Below, in pieces: positions 33,724 to 41,986 of a stretch of 64,000 bases of DNA. Where the stretch lies: NCBI RefSeq assembly GCF_006540085.1, contig NZ_BJOG01000002.1:124001-188000 (forward strand), given 5' to 3'. How positions within the stretch are numbered: position 1 is the first letter of the stretch; each line of letters opens with the position of its first letter. The position numbers and the translations under genes were made by a program. This stretch comes from Microbacterium oxydans. Lineage in GTDB: Bacteria; Actinomycetota; Actinomycetes; Actinomycetales; Microbacteriaceae. A model generated the notes under the pieces. It saw nothing but the letters and a program-made list of their open reading frames with translations, did no database searches and was not told the DNA's origin.

Positions 33724-34320
33724 TCAGCGTCGCCGCGGCGACAGGGTGAGGGTCTGCGACGGGGTAACGACGCCGTTCACCGGCTGGTCGTGGACCTCTC
33801 GCGGAAGTTCGTCGAGTACCTCGGAATCATAGATGACCGCGTAGACGGGAGGGCACTTCTCCATCGAGCCGATCGTCTTGTCGAAGTACCCGCGCCCCCA
33901 GCCCATGCGCATGCCGGAACGGTCGACCGCCGCGGCAGGGACGATCATCAGGTCGACGTCGTTCACGGCGATAGGGCCCAGCACCTCGCCCGTGGGCTCC
34001 GGCAGGCCGAAGAGGCCCTCGGCGACCTCGTCATCGTCCGTGGCGACAGCCCAGTCCAGCAGTCCGTCGGCGCGGGTGACGGGGAGGAGCACGCGGATGC
34101 CGCGGCGCACGGCCCTGGTCACGAAGTCACGGGTGCCCGGCTCTGTCGTGGTGGAGAGGAAGCAGGAGATGGATCGGGCGCCCAGTTCGTCGACGAGGGC
34201 ATCGAGGCGTTCGCCGATGGCCGTGGCCGCCGTCTCGCGTTGTGTGTCGGAGAGGAGCTGGCGTCGTTCGCGGAGCTCGGCGCGGAGTGCGCGCTTGGCG
34301 TGTTCGACGTCGTTCGACAT
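33724..34320 (-). CDS. 5-formyltetrahydrofolate cyclo-ligase
   Basis: 198 residues. The ATP/folate-binding motif RMGWGRGYFDKT near residue 140 and N-terminal KRALRAELRERRQLL identify the family. It converts 5-formyl-THF with ATP to 5,10-methenyl-THF, returning folate to the one-carbon pool. It is first gene of the operon with the zinc-ribbon protein and mscL, and divergent from galU. Confidence 0.92.
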   Translation of the reverse strand: MSNDVEHAKRALRAELRERRQLLSDTQRETAATAIGERLDALVDELGARSISCFLSTTTEPGTRDFVTRAVRRGIRVLLPVTRADGLLDWAVATDDDEVAEGLFGLPEPTGEVLGPIAVNDVDLMIVPAAAVDRSGMRMGWGRGYFDKTIGSMEKCPPVYAVIYDSEVLDELPREVHDQPVNGVVTPSQTLTLSPRRR

Positions 34321-34361
34321 GGCTCCGAGTCTACGTCGACGCTCACCACTAGGCTGAGAGG

Positions 34362-35249
34362 ATGGGCAACCACAAGATCAAAGCAGTCATCCCCGCCGCC
34401 GGACTGGGGACACGATTCCTGCCCGCCACGAAGGCGATGCCGAAGGAGATGCTCCCGGTCGTCGACAAGCCGGCCATCCAGTACGTCGTCGAAGAGGCGG
34501 CTGACGCCGGGATCGACGACATCCTCGTCATCATCGGGCGCAACAAGAACGCGATCTCCAACCACTTCGACTCGGTCCCCGAGCTCGAGGTGAAGCTCAT
34601 GGAGAAGGGCGACACCGGTCGCCTCGAGCGCGTGATGAAGTCGAGCGACCTCGCCGACATCCACTTCGTCCGTCAGGGGGAGCCGAAGGGTCTGGGTCAT
34701 GCAGTGCTGCGTGCGCGCACCCATGTCGGCGACAGTTCTTTCGCCGTGCTGCTCGGTGACGACCTGATCGACGAGCGCGATCCGCTGCTCACCGAGATGA
34801 TCGCCGAGCACGAGCGCACCGGCGCCGCGGTGATCGCGCTGATGGAGGTCGATCCCGCGAACATCCACATGTACGGCGCCGCTGCGGTCGAACCCCTCGA
34901 AGGGTCGGATGCGGTTCGGGTCACCGGTCTCGTCGAGAAGCCGGCACAGGAGGACGCCCCCTCGAACCTCGCGGTCATCGGACGCTACGTCCTCCCGGCC
35001 TCGGTCTTCGAGATCCTCGAGCACACCGAGCCGGGCAAGGGGGGCGAGATCCAGCTCACGGACGCACTGCAGGTGATGGCGGCCGACCCTGACGGCCCCG
35101 GCGTCGTCGGCGTCGTCTTCGGTGGTCGCCGCTACGACACGGGCGACCGCGTCGACTACATCAAGGCGATCGTCCAGCTCGCGGCAGACCGCGACGACCT
35201 CGGTTCGGAGCTGCGCCCCTGGCTCAAGGAGTTCGCGGAACGCCTCTAG
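34362..35249 (+). CDS. galU: UTP-glucose-1-phosphate uridylyltransferase
   Basis: 295 residues. It opens KAVIPAAGLGTRFLPATKAMPKEMLPVVDKP, the nucleotide-binding signature of GalU, and contains GLGHAVL and GKGGEIQLTDAL. It makes UDP-glucose for cell-wall and polysaccharide synthesis. TAGGCT at 34350-34355 six bases before ATG suggests a leaderless transcript. A GNAT gene follows after 25 bp, the usual order in actinobacteria. Confidence 0.97.
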   Translation: MGNHKIKAVIPAAGLGTRFLPATKAMPKEMLPVVDKPAIQYVVEEAADAGIDDILVIIGRNKNAISNHFDSVPELEVKLMEKGDTGRLERVMKSSDLADIHFVRQGEPKGLGHAVLRARTHVGDSSFAVLLGDDLIDERDPLLTEMIAEHERTGAAVIALMEVDPANIHMYGAAAVEPLEGSDAVRVTGLVEKPAQEDAPSNLAVIGRYVLPASVFEILEHTEPGKGGEIQLTDALQVMAADPDGPGVVGVVFGGRRYDTGDRVDYIKAIVQLAADRDDLGSELRPWLKEFAERL

Positions 35250-35274
35250 GCGGCTTCGCGGGCGTCGGTGCGGC

Positions 35275-35904
35275 ATGGATCTGGCGACGGGGATGCGACA
35301 CGGCCCGATAGAGCTGCGGCTCGTCCGAACGAAGGATGCGCGGCCTCTGCAGCATGAGCTGCTCGCCAACAGGTCATGGCTTCAGCCGTGGGAGGCGACC
35401 GTCCCGTACGGATCGGTGTCCTTCGATATGAGGCTCAGCATCCGTCGCCTGCTCCAGCAGTACCGTGACGGCTCCGGCTACCCCTTCATCATGGAGTACG
35501 ACGGGGAGGTCGCGGGGCAGCTCAACGTATGGGGAGTCTCTCGGGGCTCGCTGTGCTCTGCCACGATCGGGTACTGGGTGAGCGAGCGGTTCGCGGGTCG
35601 CGGGATCACCCCGACAGCGGTCGCGATGGCCACCGATGCGTGCTTCACCGAGTACGGCCTGCACCGCATGGAGATCTGCATCCGTCCGGAGAACGCCGCG
35701 AGCCTGCGCATCGTCCAGAAGCTCGGGTTCCGGTACGAGGGATTGCGGCGGCGCTACATCCACATCGACGGGGACTGGCGCGACCACTACGCATTCGCCC
35801 TGACCACGGAAGACGTGCCGCAGGGTGTGCTGGCGCGGTGGCTCAGCGGCCAGGTGCCTCCCGACGCCGCGACGGTGCCGCCGGCCGACCGCATATCGTC
35901 CTGA
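35275..35904 (+). CDS. RimJ-like GNAT N-acetyltransferase
   Basis: 209 residues from ATG at 35275. A GNAT fold with the acetyl-CoA region ERFAGRGITPTAVAMATDACF and C-terminal RPENAASLRIVQKLGFRYEG typical of RimJ/RimL ribosomal-protein acetyltransferases. The target is inferred; the position after galU is conserved in actinobacteria. No overlap with neighbours. Confidence 0.85.
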   Translation: MDLATGMRHGPIELRLVRTKDARPLQHELLANRSWLQPWEATVPYGSVSFDMRLSIRRLLQQYRDGSGYPFIMEYDGEVAGQLNVWGVSRGSLCSATIGYWVSERFAGRGITPTAVAMATDACFTEYGLHRMEICIRPENAASLRIVQKLGFRYEGLRRRYIHIDGDWRDHYAFALTTEDVPQGVLARWLSGQVPPDAATVPPADRISS

Positions 35905-35997
35905 AACACCCGTCCGGACAGCGGATCCGGACGAACACGCCGCGACACGCGCCCGTCTGTACGGCGCTGCCCGCTCCCAGCCCTTAGCGTTGTCGGT

Positions 35998-36843
35998 ATG
36001 GACGGGCCGGTGCTGAGCGGAGGAGTGATCGTGCTCGTCGCCGTGCTCTTGTGGATGCTCTATCTGCTGCCGTCGTGGCGAGGCCGGTTCCAGTACAACG
36101 CCGCCGAACGCAACGCCGTGCGACTGAACCAGGCGCTGCGCGTGCTCGCCGAGACGAGCGAGACGCCGGGGGAGGTCCGCGTCGAGCTGAACGCCCGCAC
36201 CGCGCTCGCTCAGCAGAAGCTGGCGAAGAGGGTGCAGTCGGAGCGGGAGGCCGCCGCGCTCGAGGCTCTGCGGCAGGAACTCGCGGCCACCAGGGCCGAC
36301 CCTGTGATCCGTCGGGCGCGCGCGCGCAGACGTGTGCGTATCCTCGCGACCAGCAGCCTGCTGGTCGGGCTCATCGTCGCCGGGCTGGGCGTGTGGCAGC
36401 TGCTGGCTGCCGGCGGATCTGCTCTGATCTGGGTCGGTGGTGCGGTGGTCGTCGTCGCCGGTGTCGCTCTGCAGCGCATGGCCGCGGTCGCGAACCGTGC
36501 CGCGCGCGCCGCCCACGTCGTGGCCACCCCTGTTGCTCCGCGTGTGGCCCCCGAGCTTCACGACCAGGGCCGAGCGACGTGGACGCCGCGTCCGCTGCCC
36601 GAGCCGATGGCATCCGTGGCGGGGTCCCGCGCGCAGGTCGCGCAGGCTCAGCTGGACGCCCAGGAGGCGCGCCGCAAGGCCGCGCGGGTCGCCGCACTGC
36701 GCGAGCGGGCGGAGCAGATGGCACCGGAGCCGCCGGTGGCCCTGCCGGCCGCGTCGTCGCCGTACGCGCGGATGGGGTTCGTCGACGACGCCGAGATCGA
36801 GGCCCACGTGCGCGAACTGCTCTCCCGTCGGGCCGCAGGATGA
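35998..36843 (+). CDS. Membrane protein of unknown function ('large exoprotein'-type annotation)
   Basis: 281 residues, leaderless start likely (TAGCGT 35985-35990). An N-terminal membrane segment (about 8-27), a helical Ala/Glu/Arg-rich stretch (38-110) with coiled-coil character, two closely spaced membrane segments (about 118-136 and 141-160), then an Ala/Arg-rich cytoplasmic tail. Related proteins occur in Microbacteriaceae and are sometimes labelled 'large exoprotein' without evidence. I assign no function. Confidence 0.75.
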   Translation: MDGPVLSGGVIVLVAVLLWMLYLLPSWRGRFQYNAAERNAVRLNQALRVLAETSETPGEVRVELNARTALAQQKLAKRVQSEREAAALEALRQELAATRADPVIRRARARRRVRILATSSLLVGLIVAGLGVWQLLAAGGSALIWVGGAVVVVAGVALQRMAAVANRAARAAHVVATPVAPRVAPELHDQGRATWTPRPLPEPMASVAGSRAQVAQAQLDAQEARRKAARVAALRERAEQMAPEPPVALPAASSPYARMGFVDDAEIEAHVRELLSRRAAG

Positions 36844-36895
36844 CGGTCTGCGACGCGAGCGGCCCTCTCGTCGTGATAGCGTAGAACCTGTTCAC

Positions 36896-36968
36896 GGGCC
36901 TATGGCGCAGTTGGTAGCGCGCCTCGTTCGCATCGAGGAGGTCAGGGGTTCGAATCCCCTTAGGTCCA
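36896..36968 (+). tRNA. tRNA-Ala (anticodon CGC)
   Basis: 73-nt cloverleaf: acceptor GGGCCTA pairs with TAGGTCC including the alanine identity pair G3-U70; anticodon stem CCTCG/CGAGG with loop TTCGCAT (CGC decodes GCG); T-arm GGTTCGAATCC. CCA is not fully encoded. TAGCGT/TAGAAC just upstream can serve as -10. Confidence 0.96.
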
Positions 36969-36976
36969 CCGTGAAG

Positions 36977-37016
36977 ACGGCCGATGGGACATGAGAGATC
37001 ATGTCCCGTCGGCCGT
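36977..37016. terminator. Terminator hairpin after tRNA-Ala
   Basis: An 18-bp stem (36977-36994 with 36999-37016, one T-G pair) and GAGA tetraloop, 8 bases after the tRNA. The next gene converges, so it may act both ways. The rest of the short gap to 37097 shows nothing. Confidence 0.85.
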
Positions 37017-37097
37017 TCTGGTTCCTCGGCCGCTCGTGCTGGAGGTCGAGACCGGGTCTGTGAGTGAGCGCCCTCGCCGCACGGGGGTTGGGGCTGG

Positions 37098-37631
37098 TCA
37101 GCCCCGGCTCGCCTCGAGCAGTAGCCGGAGCCGCTCCTCGGGGCTGCCGACGATCGTGACCACGTGCGGGACGGAGCCTGCGCGCTCGAGGTCATCGACG
37201 AGTCCCACCAGCGCTTCGTCCATCGCGACGCGCAGAGCCGGGTCCTCGTCGCCGGTGACGTGGATCGGCCGGCTCCCGTCCAGGGGCACGATCGCGACGA
37301 GGTCGATCGCGGCCATCGACGCCTCCACGATCTCTGCGGCGCGGGCGAGGAGCGCGCCGTCACTGCGGCCCAGCTCCTCCAGAGCGGTCAGGTAGGCGAG
37401 GAAGTCGAGTGGCCCCCGCTCGCAGATCACCGCGGAAGCGGCGGCCGACTCCCGGAGTCGCGCCGCGGTGACGCGCAGCTGCACGGCGAAGCTGTGCTCG
37501 CTCGCGGGATCGTCGAGATCGAGGTCCTCGAAGGGGTCGGGCAGTACGACGTACTGGGGGCGGACCGCACGGAAGTCCGAGATCAGCGTGCTCTTGCCGC
37601 TGGCGTGCGTCCCCGACACCACGATCCTCAT
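37098..37631 (-). CDS. P-loop nucleotide kinase/AAA-type ATPase
   Basis: 177 residues from ATG at 37631, overlapping the ureohydrolase stop by 4 bp. A P-loop GTHASGKST (7-15) opens the protein; VICERGPLDFLAYL resembles the D/E-R-G lid region of small-molecule kinases of the AAA_28/thymidylate-kinase-like type. The frame further upstream belongs to the ureohydrolase gene region and is a shadow. Substrate unknown; coupling implies a joint function with the upstream enzyme. Confidence 0.75.
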   Translation of the reverse strand: MRIVVSGTHASGKSTLISDFRAVRPQYVVLPDPFEDLDLDDPASEHSFAVQLRVTAARLRESAAASAVICERGPLDFLAYLTALEELGRSDGALLARAAEIVEASMAAIDLVAIVPLDGSRPIHVTGDEDPALRVAMDEALVGLVDDLERAGSVPHVVTIVGSPEERLRLLLEASRG

Positions 37632-38560
37632 GTGCGTGCGGCGAGTCCGGCGAGCAGCTCCAGCACGCACAGAGCCGCCAGGCGGACGGTGCGGGCATCG
37701 TCGGCGTCGGCGGTGGCGTCGACTTCGGCCAGGTCGGCGCTCGCGACACGTCGATCCGCCGCGACGGCCCTGCTGAGGGCGCGCAGCTCCCACGCCTGCA
37801 GACCGCCGGGCACGCTCGCCGGGCAGCCCGGCGCGACCGACCGGTCGCAGACGTCGACGTCGATGTCGAGATGGATGCGCGCATCGGCTCCGGAACCGGC
37901 GACCTCCACGGCCTCCGCGACGACATCGTCGATTCCGCGGCGGCGGAGCTCGTCGAGGGGGATGACACGGATGCCCCACTCGGCTGCGCGTCGGGCGTAG
38001 GCGGCGGAGTTCGCGAAGTCGGCGATGCCGATCTGCACGACCTTGGTCGGGTCGATGCGCGTGGTATCCAGCGGCGACGTGGCGGGGACATCTTCCACGA
38101 GGCGCCGCACGGGAGTGCCGTTCGAGATGCCGTCGCGCAGGTCGAAGTGGGCGTCGAACGTGATCAGTCCCGTCGCTTCGGCACCGAGCGCCACGGGATA
38201 GGTGAGCGAGTTGTCGCCGCCGAGGGCGATCACGAGTTTCGAAGCGGCGGCGAGCTCGCGCACGCGGGAGATGACCCTGGCCTCACCGGCGGAGCCGTCA
38301 GGATCGGCGATGTCGCCGGCGTCGGCGATGCGCAGCACCTCGTCGAGCTCGATCACCGGCGGTCCCATCAGCGCGGTGCCGTAGCGGGGGAGAGCCGCGC
38401 GGATCGCCGTGGGCGTCGCGTGCGCACCGGTCGGGGAGAGCGAGGTGCGCCAGGTCGGCACCCCGACGAGCACGGCGTCGGCGGTGCCGTCGAAGGCAGG
38501 CCAGGACCCGGCTCGGGGCCAGAGGGGATCGTGGCTCAGCGGTCGGGAGGACGAGGGCAT
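37628..38560 (-). CDS. Ureohydrolase (arginase/agmatinase/formimidoylglutamase) family enzyme
   Basis: 310 residues. The binuclear-Mn motifs are GGDN (114-117), DAHFD (136-140) and DIDVDVCD (232-239). The first motif usually reads GGDH in agmatinase and arginase; Asn at the His position is found in some formimidoylglutamases and distant members. No hut genes are nearby. Options are formimidoylglutamase or a guanidino-compound hydrolase tied to the polyamine genes downstream. It lies between DUF445 (2 bp away) and a P-loop kinase (4-bp overlap). Confidence 0.8.
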   Translation of the reverse strand: MPSSSRPLSHDPLWPRAGSWPAFDGTADAVLVGVPTWRTSLSPTGAHATPTAIRAALPRYGTALMGPPVIELDEVLRIADAGDIADPDGSAGEARVISRVRELAAASKLVIALGGDNSLTYPVALGAEATGLITFDAHFDLRDGISNGTPVRRLVEDVPATSPLDTTRIDPTKVVQIGIADFANSAAYARRAAEWGIRVIPLDELRRRGIDDVVAEAVEVAGSGADARIHLDIDVDVCDRSVAPGCPASVPGGLQAWELRALSRAVAADRRVASADLAEVDATADADDARTVRLAALCVLELLAGLAART

Positions 38561-38562
38561 GG

Positions 38563-39840
38563 TCAGACTCCGGGGATCAGGGCGTGCGCGATGGAGAAGA
38601 TGACGAGACCGGCCAGGGCGCCGACGAACGTGCCGTTCAAACGGATGTACTGCAGGTCGCGGCCGACCATGAGCTCGATCTTCTCCGTCGTCTCCGCCGG
38701 GTCCCAGCGTTCGACGGTGTCGGTGATGATCGAGGCGATGTCGTGCCGGTAGCGGTCGACGAGGAAGACCGCGGCGTCCGATACCCACGTGTCGACGCGG
38801 TTCTGCAGCGCGGTGTCGGTCGTGAGGCGCTCCCCGACCTCCTGCAGGGCCTGCACGGCGCGGCGTCGGAGGCCGCTCTCGGGATCGGCGAGGGCAGCGA
38901 GCAAGCCGTTCTTCGCGGTGTTCCACGCCTCAGCGGCCAGAGCGCCGACGCGGGGGCTGTCGAACAGCGACGCCTTGGCGTTCTCGAGCTTCGCCCGCGT
39001 CGCCGGGTCGTTCTGCAGGCTGTCGGCCAGACGTGCCAGATAGCCGTCGACCGCGAGGCGTGCCGGGTGGTGGGGGTCGGCCTGCACGGCGTGCACGAAC
39101 TTGACCGCCTCGTGATACACCGTGTCGTCCACGAAGCGGTGAGCCAGCTTCGGCACCCACCCCGGAAGGCGCCGGGAGACCAGACCGCTGAACGATTCGG
39201 CGTTCGCGTCGAGCCAGCGCGAGATGCTGTCGGCGGCGAGGTCGACAGCGCCGTGATGGGCATCGGCCTCGACGATCTTCTCGAGCCACGCTCCGGCGGG
39301 CGGACCCCACTCGGGATCGACCAGATGCTCGCGGGCGAGGTCCGTGATCAGGTCTCGCACGTCGTCGTCGCTCAGCGCGTTGAGCACGGCCGTGGCGATC
39401 GTCGCACCCTCGGCGCCGACCCGCTCCGCATGCGGGGCCTCACGCAGCCAGTCGCCTGCGCGCAGAGCGATCTTCGTGGTCGACAGCTTGGTGCGCACTA
39501 CGTCGGCGGCGAGGAAGTTCGTCTCCACGAACTCGCCGAGCGAGCGGCCGATCTCGTCCTTGCGGTTCGGGATGATCGCGGTGTGCGGGATGGGGAGCCC
39601 CAGCGGGCGTCGGAAGAGCGCGGTCACCGCGAACCAGTCCGCGAGCGCACCCACCATGCCGCCTTCGGCCGCCGCGCGCACATAGGCGAGTCCCTCGATG
39701 CGCTGCTGGAACGCGAAGGCGAACACGAACACGACGGCCATGAACACCAGGGCGCCGAGGGCGACGGCCTTCATGCGTCGGAGCGCGCGGAGGCGCTCCT
39801 GGTCGGCGGGCGAGAGCTGCGTCATCGGTGTTCGCGGCAT
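38563..39840 (-). CDS. DUF445 family membrane protein
   Basis: 425 residues. A membrane segment near 27-45 is followed by AAAEGGMVGALADWFAVTALFRRPLGLPIPHTAIIPNRKDEIG, the DUF445 signature, a long helical region with repeats (100-390), and a C-terminal membrane segment (404-422). Function is unknown; relatives are thought to be envelope proteins. AAAGGA lies 8 bases before the ATG. It heads a three-gene operon with the ureohydrolase and kinase. Confidence 0.88.
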   Translation of the reverse strand: MPRTPMTQLSPADQERLRALRRMKAVALGALVFMAVVFVFAFAFQQRIEGLAYVRAAAEGGMVGALADWFAVTALFRRPLGLPIPHTAIIPNRKDEIGRSLGEFVETNFLAADVVRTKLSTTKIALRAGDWLREAPHAERVGAEGATIATAVLNALSDDDVRDLITDLAREHLVDPEWGPPAGAWLEKIVEADAHHGAVDLAADSISRWLDANAESFSGLVSRRLPGWVPKLAHRFVDDTVYHEAVKFVHAVQADPHHPARLAVDGYLARLADSLQNDPATRAKLENAKASLFDSPRVGALAAEAWNTAKNGLLAALADPESGLRRRAVQALQEVGERLTTDTALQNRVDTWVSDAAVFLVDRYRHDIASIITDTVERWDPAETTEKIELMVGRDLQYIRLNGTFVGALAGLVIFSIAHALIPGV

Positions 39841-39916
39841 GACGTCATCCTTTCACGCCACCGCACCGGCGGCCCTGTGCGCGGAGCGTGCGCTGTCTCG
39901 GCGCACAGACAGCCGG

Positions 39917-39935
39917 ATACCCCCTGGGGGGAGTA
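39917..39935 (+). promoter_or_regulatory. CsoR-type operator before the CsoR/RcnR-family gene
   Basis: ATACCCCCTGGGGGGAGTA is a near-palindromic C-run/G-run site of the class bound by CsoR/RcnR proteins. It touches the -10 (TACCCT, 39934-39939) of the regulator gene, so the repressor would block its own promoter. Confidence 0.75.
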
Positions 39936-39945
39936 CCCTCGAGGG

Positions 39946-40218
39946 GTGATCGAAGACATCAAGAAACGTGCGCTGCACCGCACCAGCATCCTCGAAGGAC
40001 AGATGCGCGGCGTCGCGCGGATGATCGAGAACGAGGACTACTGCATGGACATCATCACGCAGTCCCGCGCCATCCAGCGCTCCCTGGAGTCACTCAACCG
40101 CCTGCTGCTGGAGAACCACCTGCAGACGCACGTCACCCACATGTTCGAGGAGGGCGGCGAGGAGCGGGAGAAGGCCGTCGTCGAGCTGCTCAAGGCCTTC
40201 GACTTCGACCGCAAGTAG
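39946..40218 (+). CDS. CsoR/RcnR-family metal- or formaldehyde-responsive repressor
   Basis: 90 residues from GTG; TACCCT and six bases suggest a leaderless mRNA. An all-helical DUF156 fold with RALHRTSILEGQMRGVARMIENEDYCMDIITQ. Putative ligands are C33, H58 and H62 (also H65). Copper-type CsoR has C-H-C; the C-H-H set recalls RcnR, though no N-terminal His is at position 3. No metal efflux gene is adjacent; it is divergent from the DUF445 operon and convergent with the permease. Metal specificity is open. Confidence 0.85.
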   Translation: MIEDIKKRALHRTSILEGQMRGVARMIENEDYCMDIITQSRAIQRSLESLNRLLLENHLQTHVTHMFEEGGEEREKAVVELLKAFDFDRK

Positions 40219-40277
40219 GGTCCAGGGGCGGCGCGACACAGCGCCCCGACGGAGTCGTCGAGGCGCTGCGCGGTGAG

Positions 40278-41828
40278 TCACCTGCCGCTGTCGTCGAACA
40301 CCTCGCCCTCCATGGCGTCGTAACCCTCGGCCTGCGGGTCGCCGTGGGAGCCGCCGGAGATCGCGTACTCCTCTTCGGGCGACAGCACCAGACGGTGGCG
40401 GAAGAAGAGCCCGAATCCGAGCAGGATCACGACGTAGACGATGGCGATCGCCACGATGGCGGGGCCGAACGTCGGATTCAGCAGGAACCCGACGAAGATC
40501 AGCGCGGCGATCACGAGCGCGACAGCTGCGCCGGGGATCCCCCACGGGCTCCGGTACGGCCGCGCGACGTCCGGGTACTTCCTGCGGAGGATCATGAACG
40601 ACACCAGCTGGAGTCCGTAGGCGAGCACCGCGCCCCAGACCGCGATGTTCAGCACGATCGCGCCTGCCACCGACCCGGCGCCCTCGGCGTCGACGGCCGC
40701 GAGCACGTCGAGCACGATGAGGGCGACGAAACCGATCGCCGCACCGACGACGAGCGCCACCCACGGCGTCTGCCGCTTGCCGGTGAGGGAGAGGAAGCGA
40801 GGGTAGTAGCCTGCGCGGGAGAGTGAGTACATGTTGCGGCCGTAGGCGAACATGATGCCCTGCAGGGAGGCGAGCAGCCCGATCAGGGCGAAGAGCGCGA
40901 GCACCGCGGCGAGTTGGTCGCCCACGATGGCGCGGAAGCCGTCGAGCAGCGGCTCGCCCGCGGTGCCGGTGGCCTCGGCGCCGATCACGCCGGTGTTCAG
41001 GAAGAGGACGAGCAGACCCGTGACGATGAGGGTGCCGCGCGCCCAGAAGCCGGCCTTGGGGATGTCGCGGGTCGGGTTGTGCGACTCCTCGGCGGCCAGG
41101 GGCAGCTCTTCGATGCCGAGGAAGAGCCACATCGCGAACGGGAGCGCGAACAGGATCGGCAGCACGCCGTGCGGCAGGAACTCCGTCTGGCCGGGGTCGG
41201 GGGTGATGTCCCACAGCGCGTCCCAGCTGAAGGCGCCGGAGAAGATCGCCATCAGGGAGAACACCAGGATGATGCCGATCGAGATGATCGAGACGACGAT
41301 CGCGAATCGGAACGAGATCGCGGCCCCCGCGGAGTTCAGCGCGATGAACACGACGTAGAGGATGAGGTACCAGAGCCACCCCGGCAGCTGGATTCCCAGC
41401 AGCTCGCTCGTGATGCCGTTCGCATACGACGCCGAGAAGTAGACGATCACCGCCGTGGTCGCGACGTACTCGATCGTCTCCGCTGCGCCCGTGACCAAGC
41501 CGCCCCACGGTCCCATCGCCGATCGCGCGAAGGAGTAGGCGCCCCCGGTGTGGGGCATCATCGCGGCCATCTCGCCGATCGCGAAGATCATGCCGTAGTA
41601 CATGAGCACGAGGATCACGAAGGCGATCAGCATTCCGCCGAAGCCCGCGAAGTCGATGCCGAAGTTCCAGCCGGAGAAGTCTCCGGAGATGACGGCGGCG
41701 ACCGCGAGACCCCACAGGCCCCAGACACCGGCAGACCTCTTCAGGGTGCGTTTCTCGAAGTATTCGTTCCCGGCGCGTGTATAGGTCGCCCCAGCGACCT
41801 TGCGGGATTCACTGCTCTGCTCAGACAT
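40278..41828 (-). CDS. APC-family permease, ethanolamine-permease type
   Basis: 516 residues from ATG at 41828 (CGGAGA upstream), about 12 membrane segments. The N-terminal part (LKRSAGVWGLWGLAVAAVIS, then GDFSGWNFGI and MPHTGGAYSFARSAMGPWGG) matches the ethanolamine permease (Eat/EutP) subgroup of APC carriers. It is divergent from the gamma-glutamyl-amine synthetase gene, so an amine is a likely substrate: ethanolamine, a polyamine or a related amino compound. The exact substrate is inferred. Confidence 0.88.
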   Translation of the reverse strand: MSEQSSESRKVAGATYTRAGNEYFEKRTLKRSAGVWGLWGLAVAAVISGDFSGWNFGIDFAGFGGMLIAFVILVLMYYGMIFAIGEMAAMMPHTGGAYSFARSAMGPWGGLVTGAAETIEYVATTAVIVYFSASYANGITSELLGIQLPGWLWYLILYVVFIALNSAGAAISFRFAIVVSIISIGIILVFSLMAIFSGAFSWDALWDITPDPGQTEFLPHGVLPILFALPFAMWLFLGIEELPLAAEESHNPTRDIPKAGFWARGTLIVTGLLVLFLNTGVIGAEATGTAGEPLLDGFRAIVGDQLAAVLALFALIGLLASLQGIMFAYGRNMYSLSRAGYYPRFLSLTGKRQTPWVALVVGAAIGFVALIVLDVLAAVDAEGAGSVAGAIVLNIAVWGAVLAYGLQLVSFMILRRKYPDVARPYRSPWGIPGAAVALVIAALIFVGFLLNPTFGPAIVAIAIVYVVILLGFGLFFRHRLVLSPEEEYAISGGSHGDPQAEGYDAMEGEVFDDSGR

Positions 41829-41899
41829 CCGCTCTCCGTTCGCAAGCACACACAGGCGCCGGGTGCACCTTGCGGATGATTGTGACAGCCAATGGTGGT

Positions 41900-41945
41900 T
41901 TCGTCTACCTTTAAACGTCCTGGTGATCTACTCTGATGGCGAAGC
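41900..41945. promoter_or_regulatory. Divergent promoter region of permease and amine synthetase
   Basis: GTGACA (around 41881) with TACCTT about 18 bp later, and TACTCT at about 41929, are possible promoter elements on the forward strand; the latter would start transcription near 41937 and leaves a 50-nt leader. AT-rich relative to the surroundings. No clear operator seen. Confidence 0.35.
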
Positions 41946-41986
41946 CGGTCGGCCGATCGCTTCACCACGACGACGGGAGCGAGACG

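Noticed and set aside
41936-41986. Earlier ATG (41936) as start of the amine synthetase
   Set aside because: It coincides with the predicted transcription start and lacks a ribosome-binding site; ATG at 41987 has GGGAG at good distance and the family-typical start.
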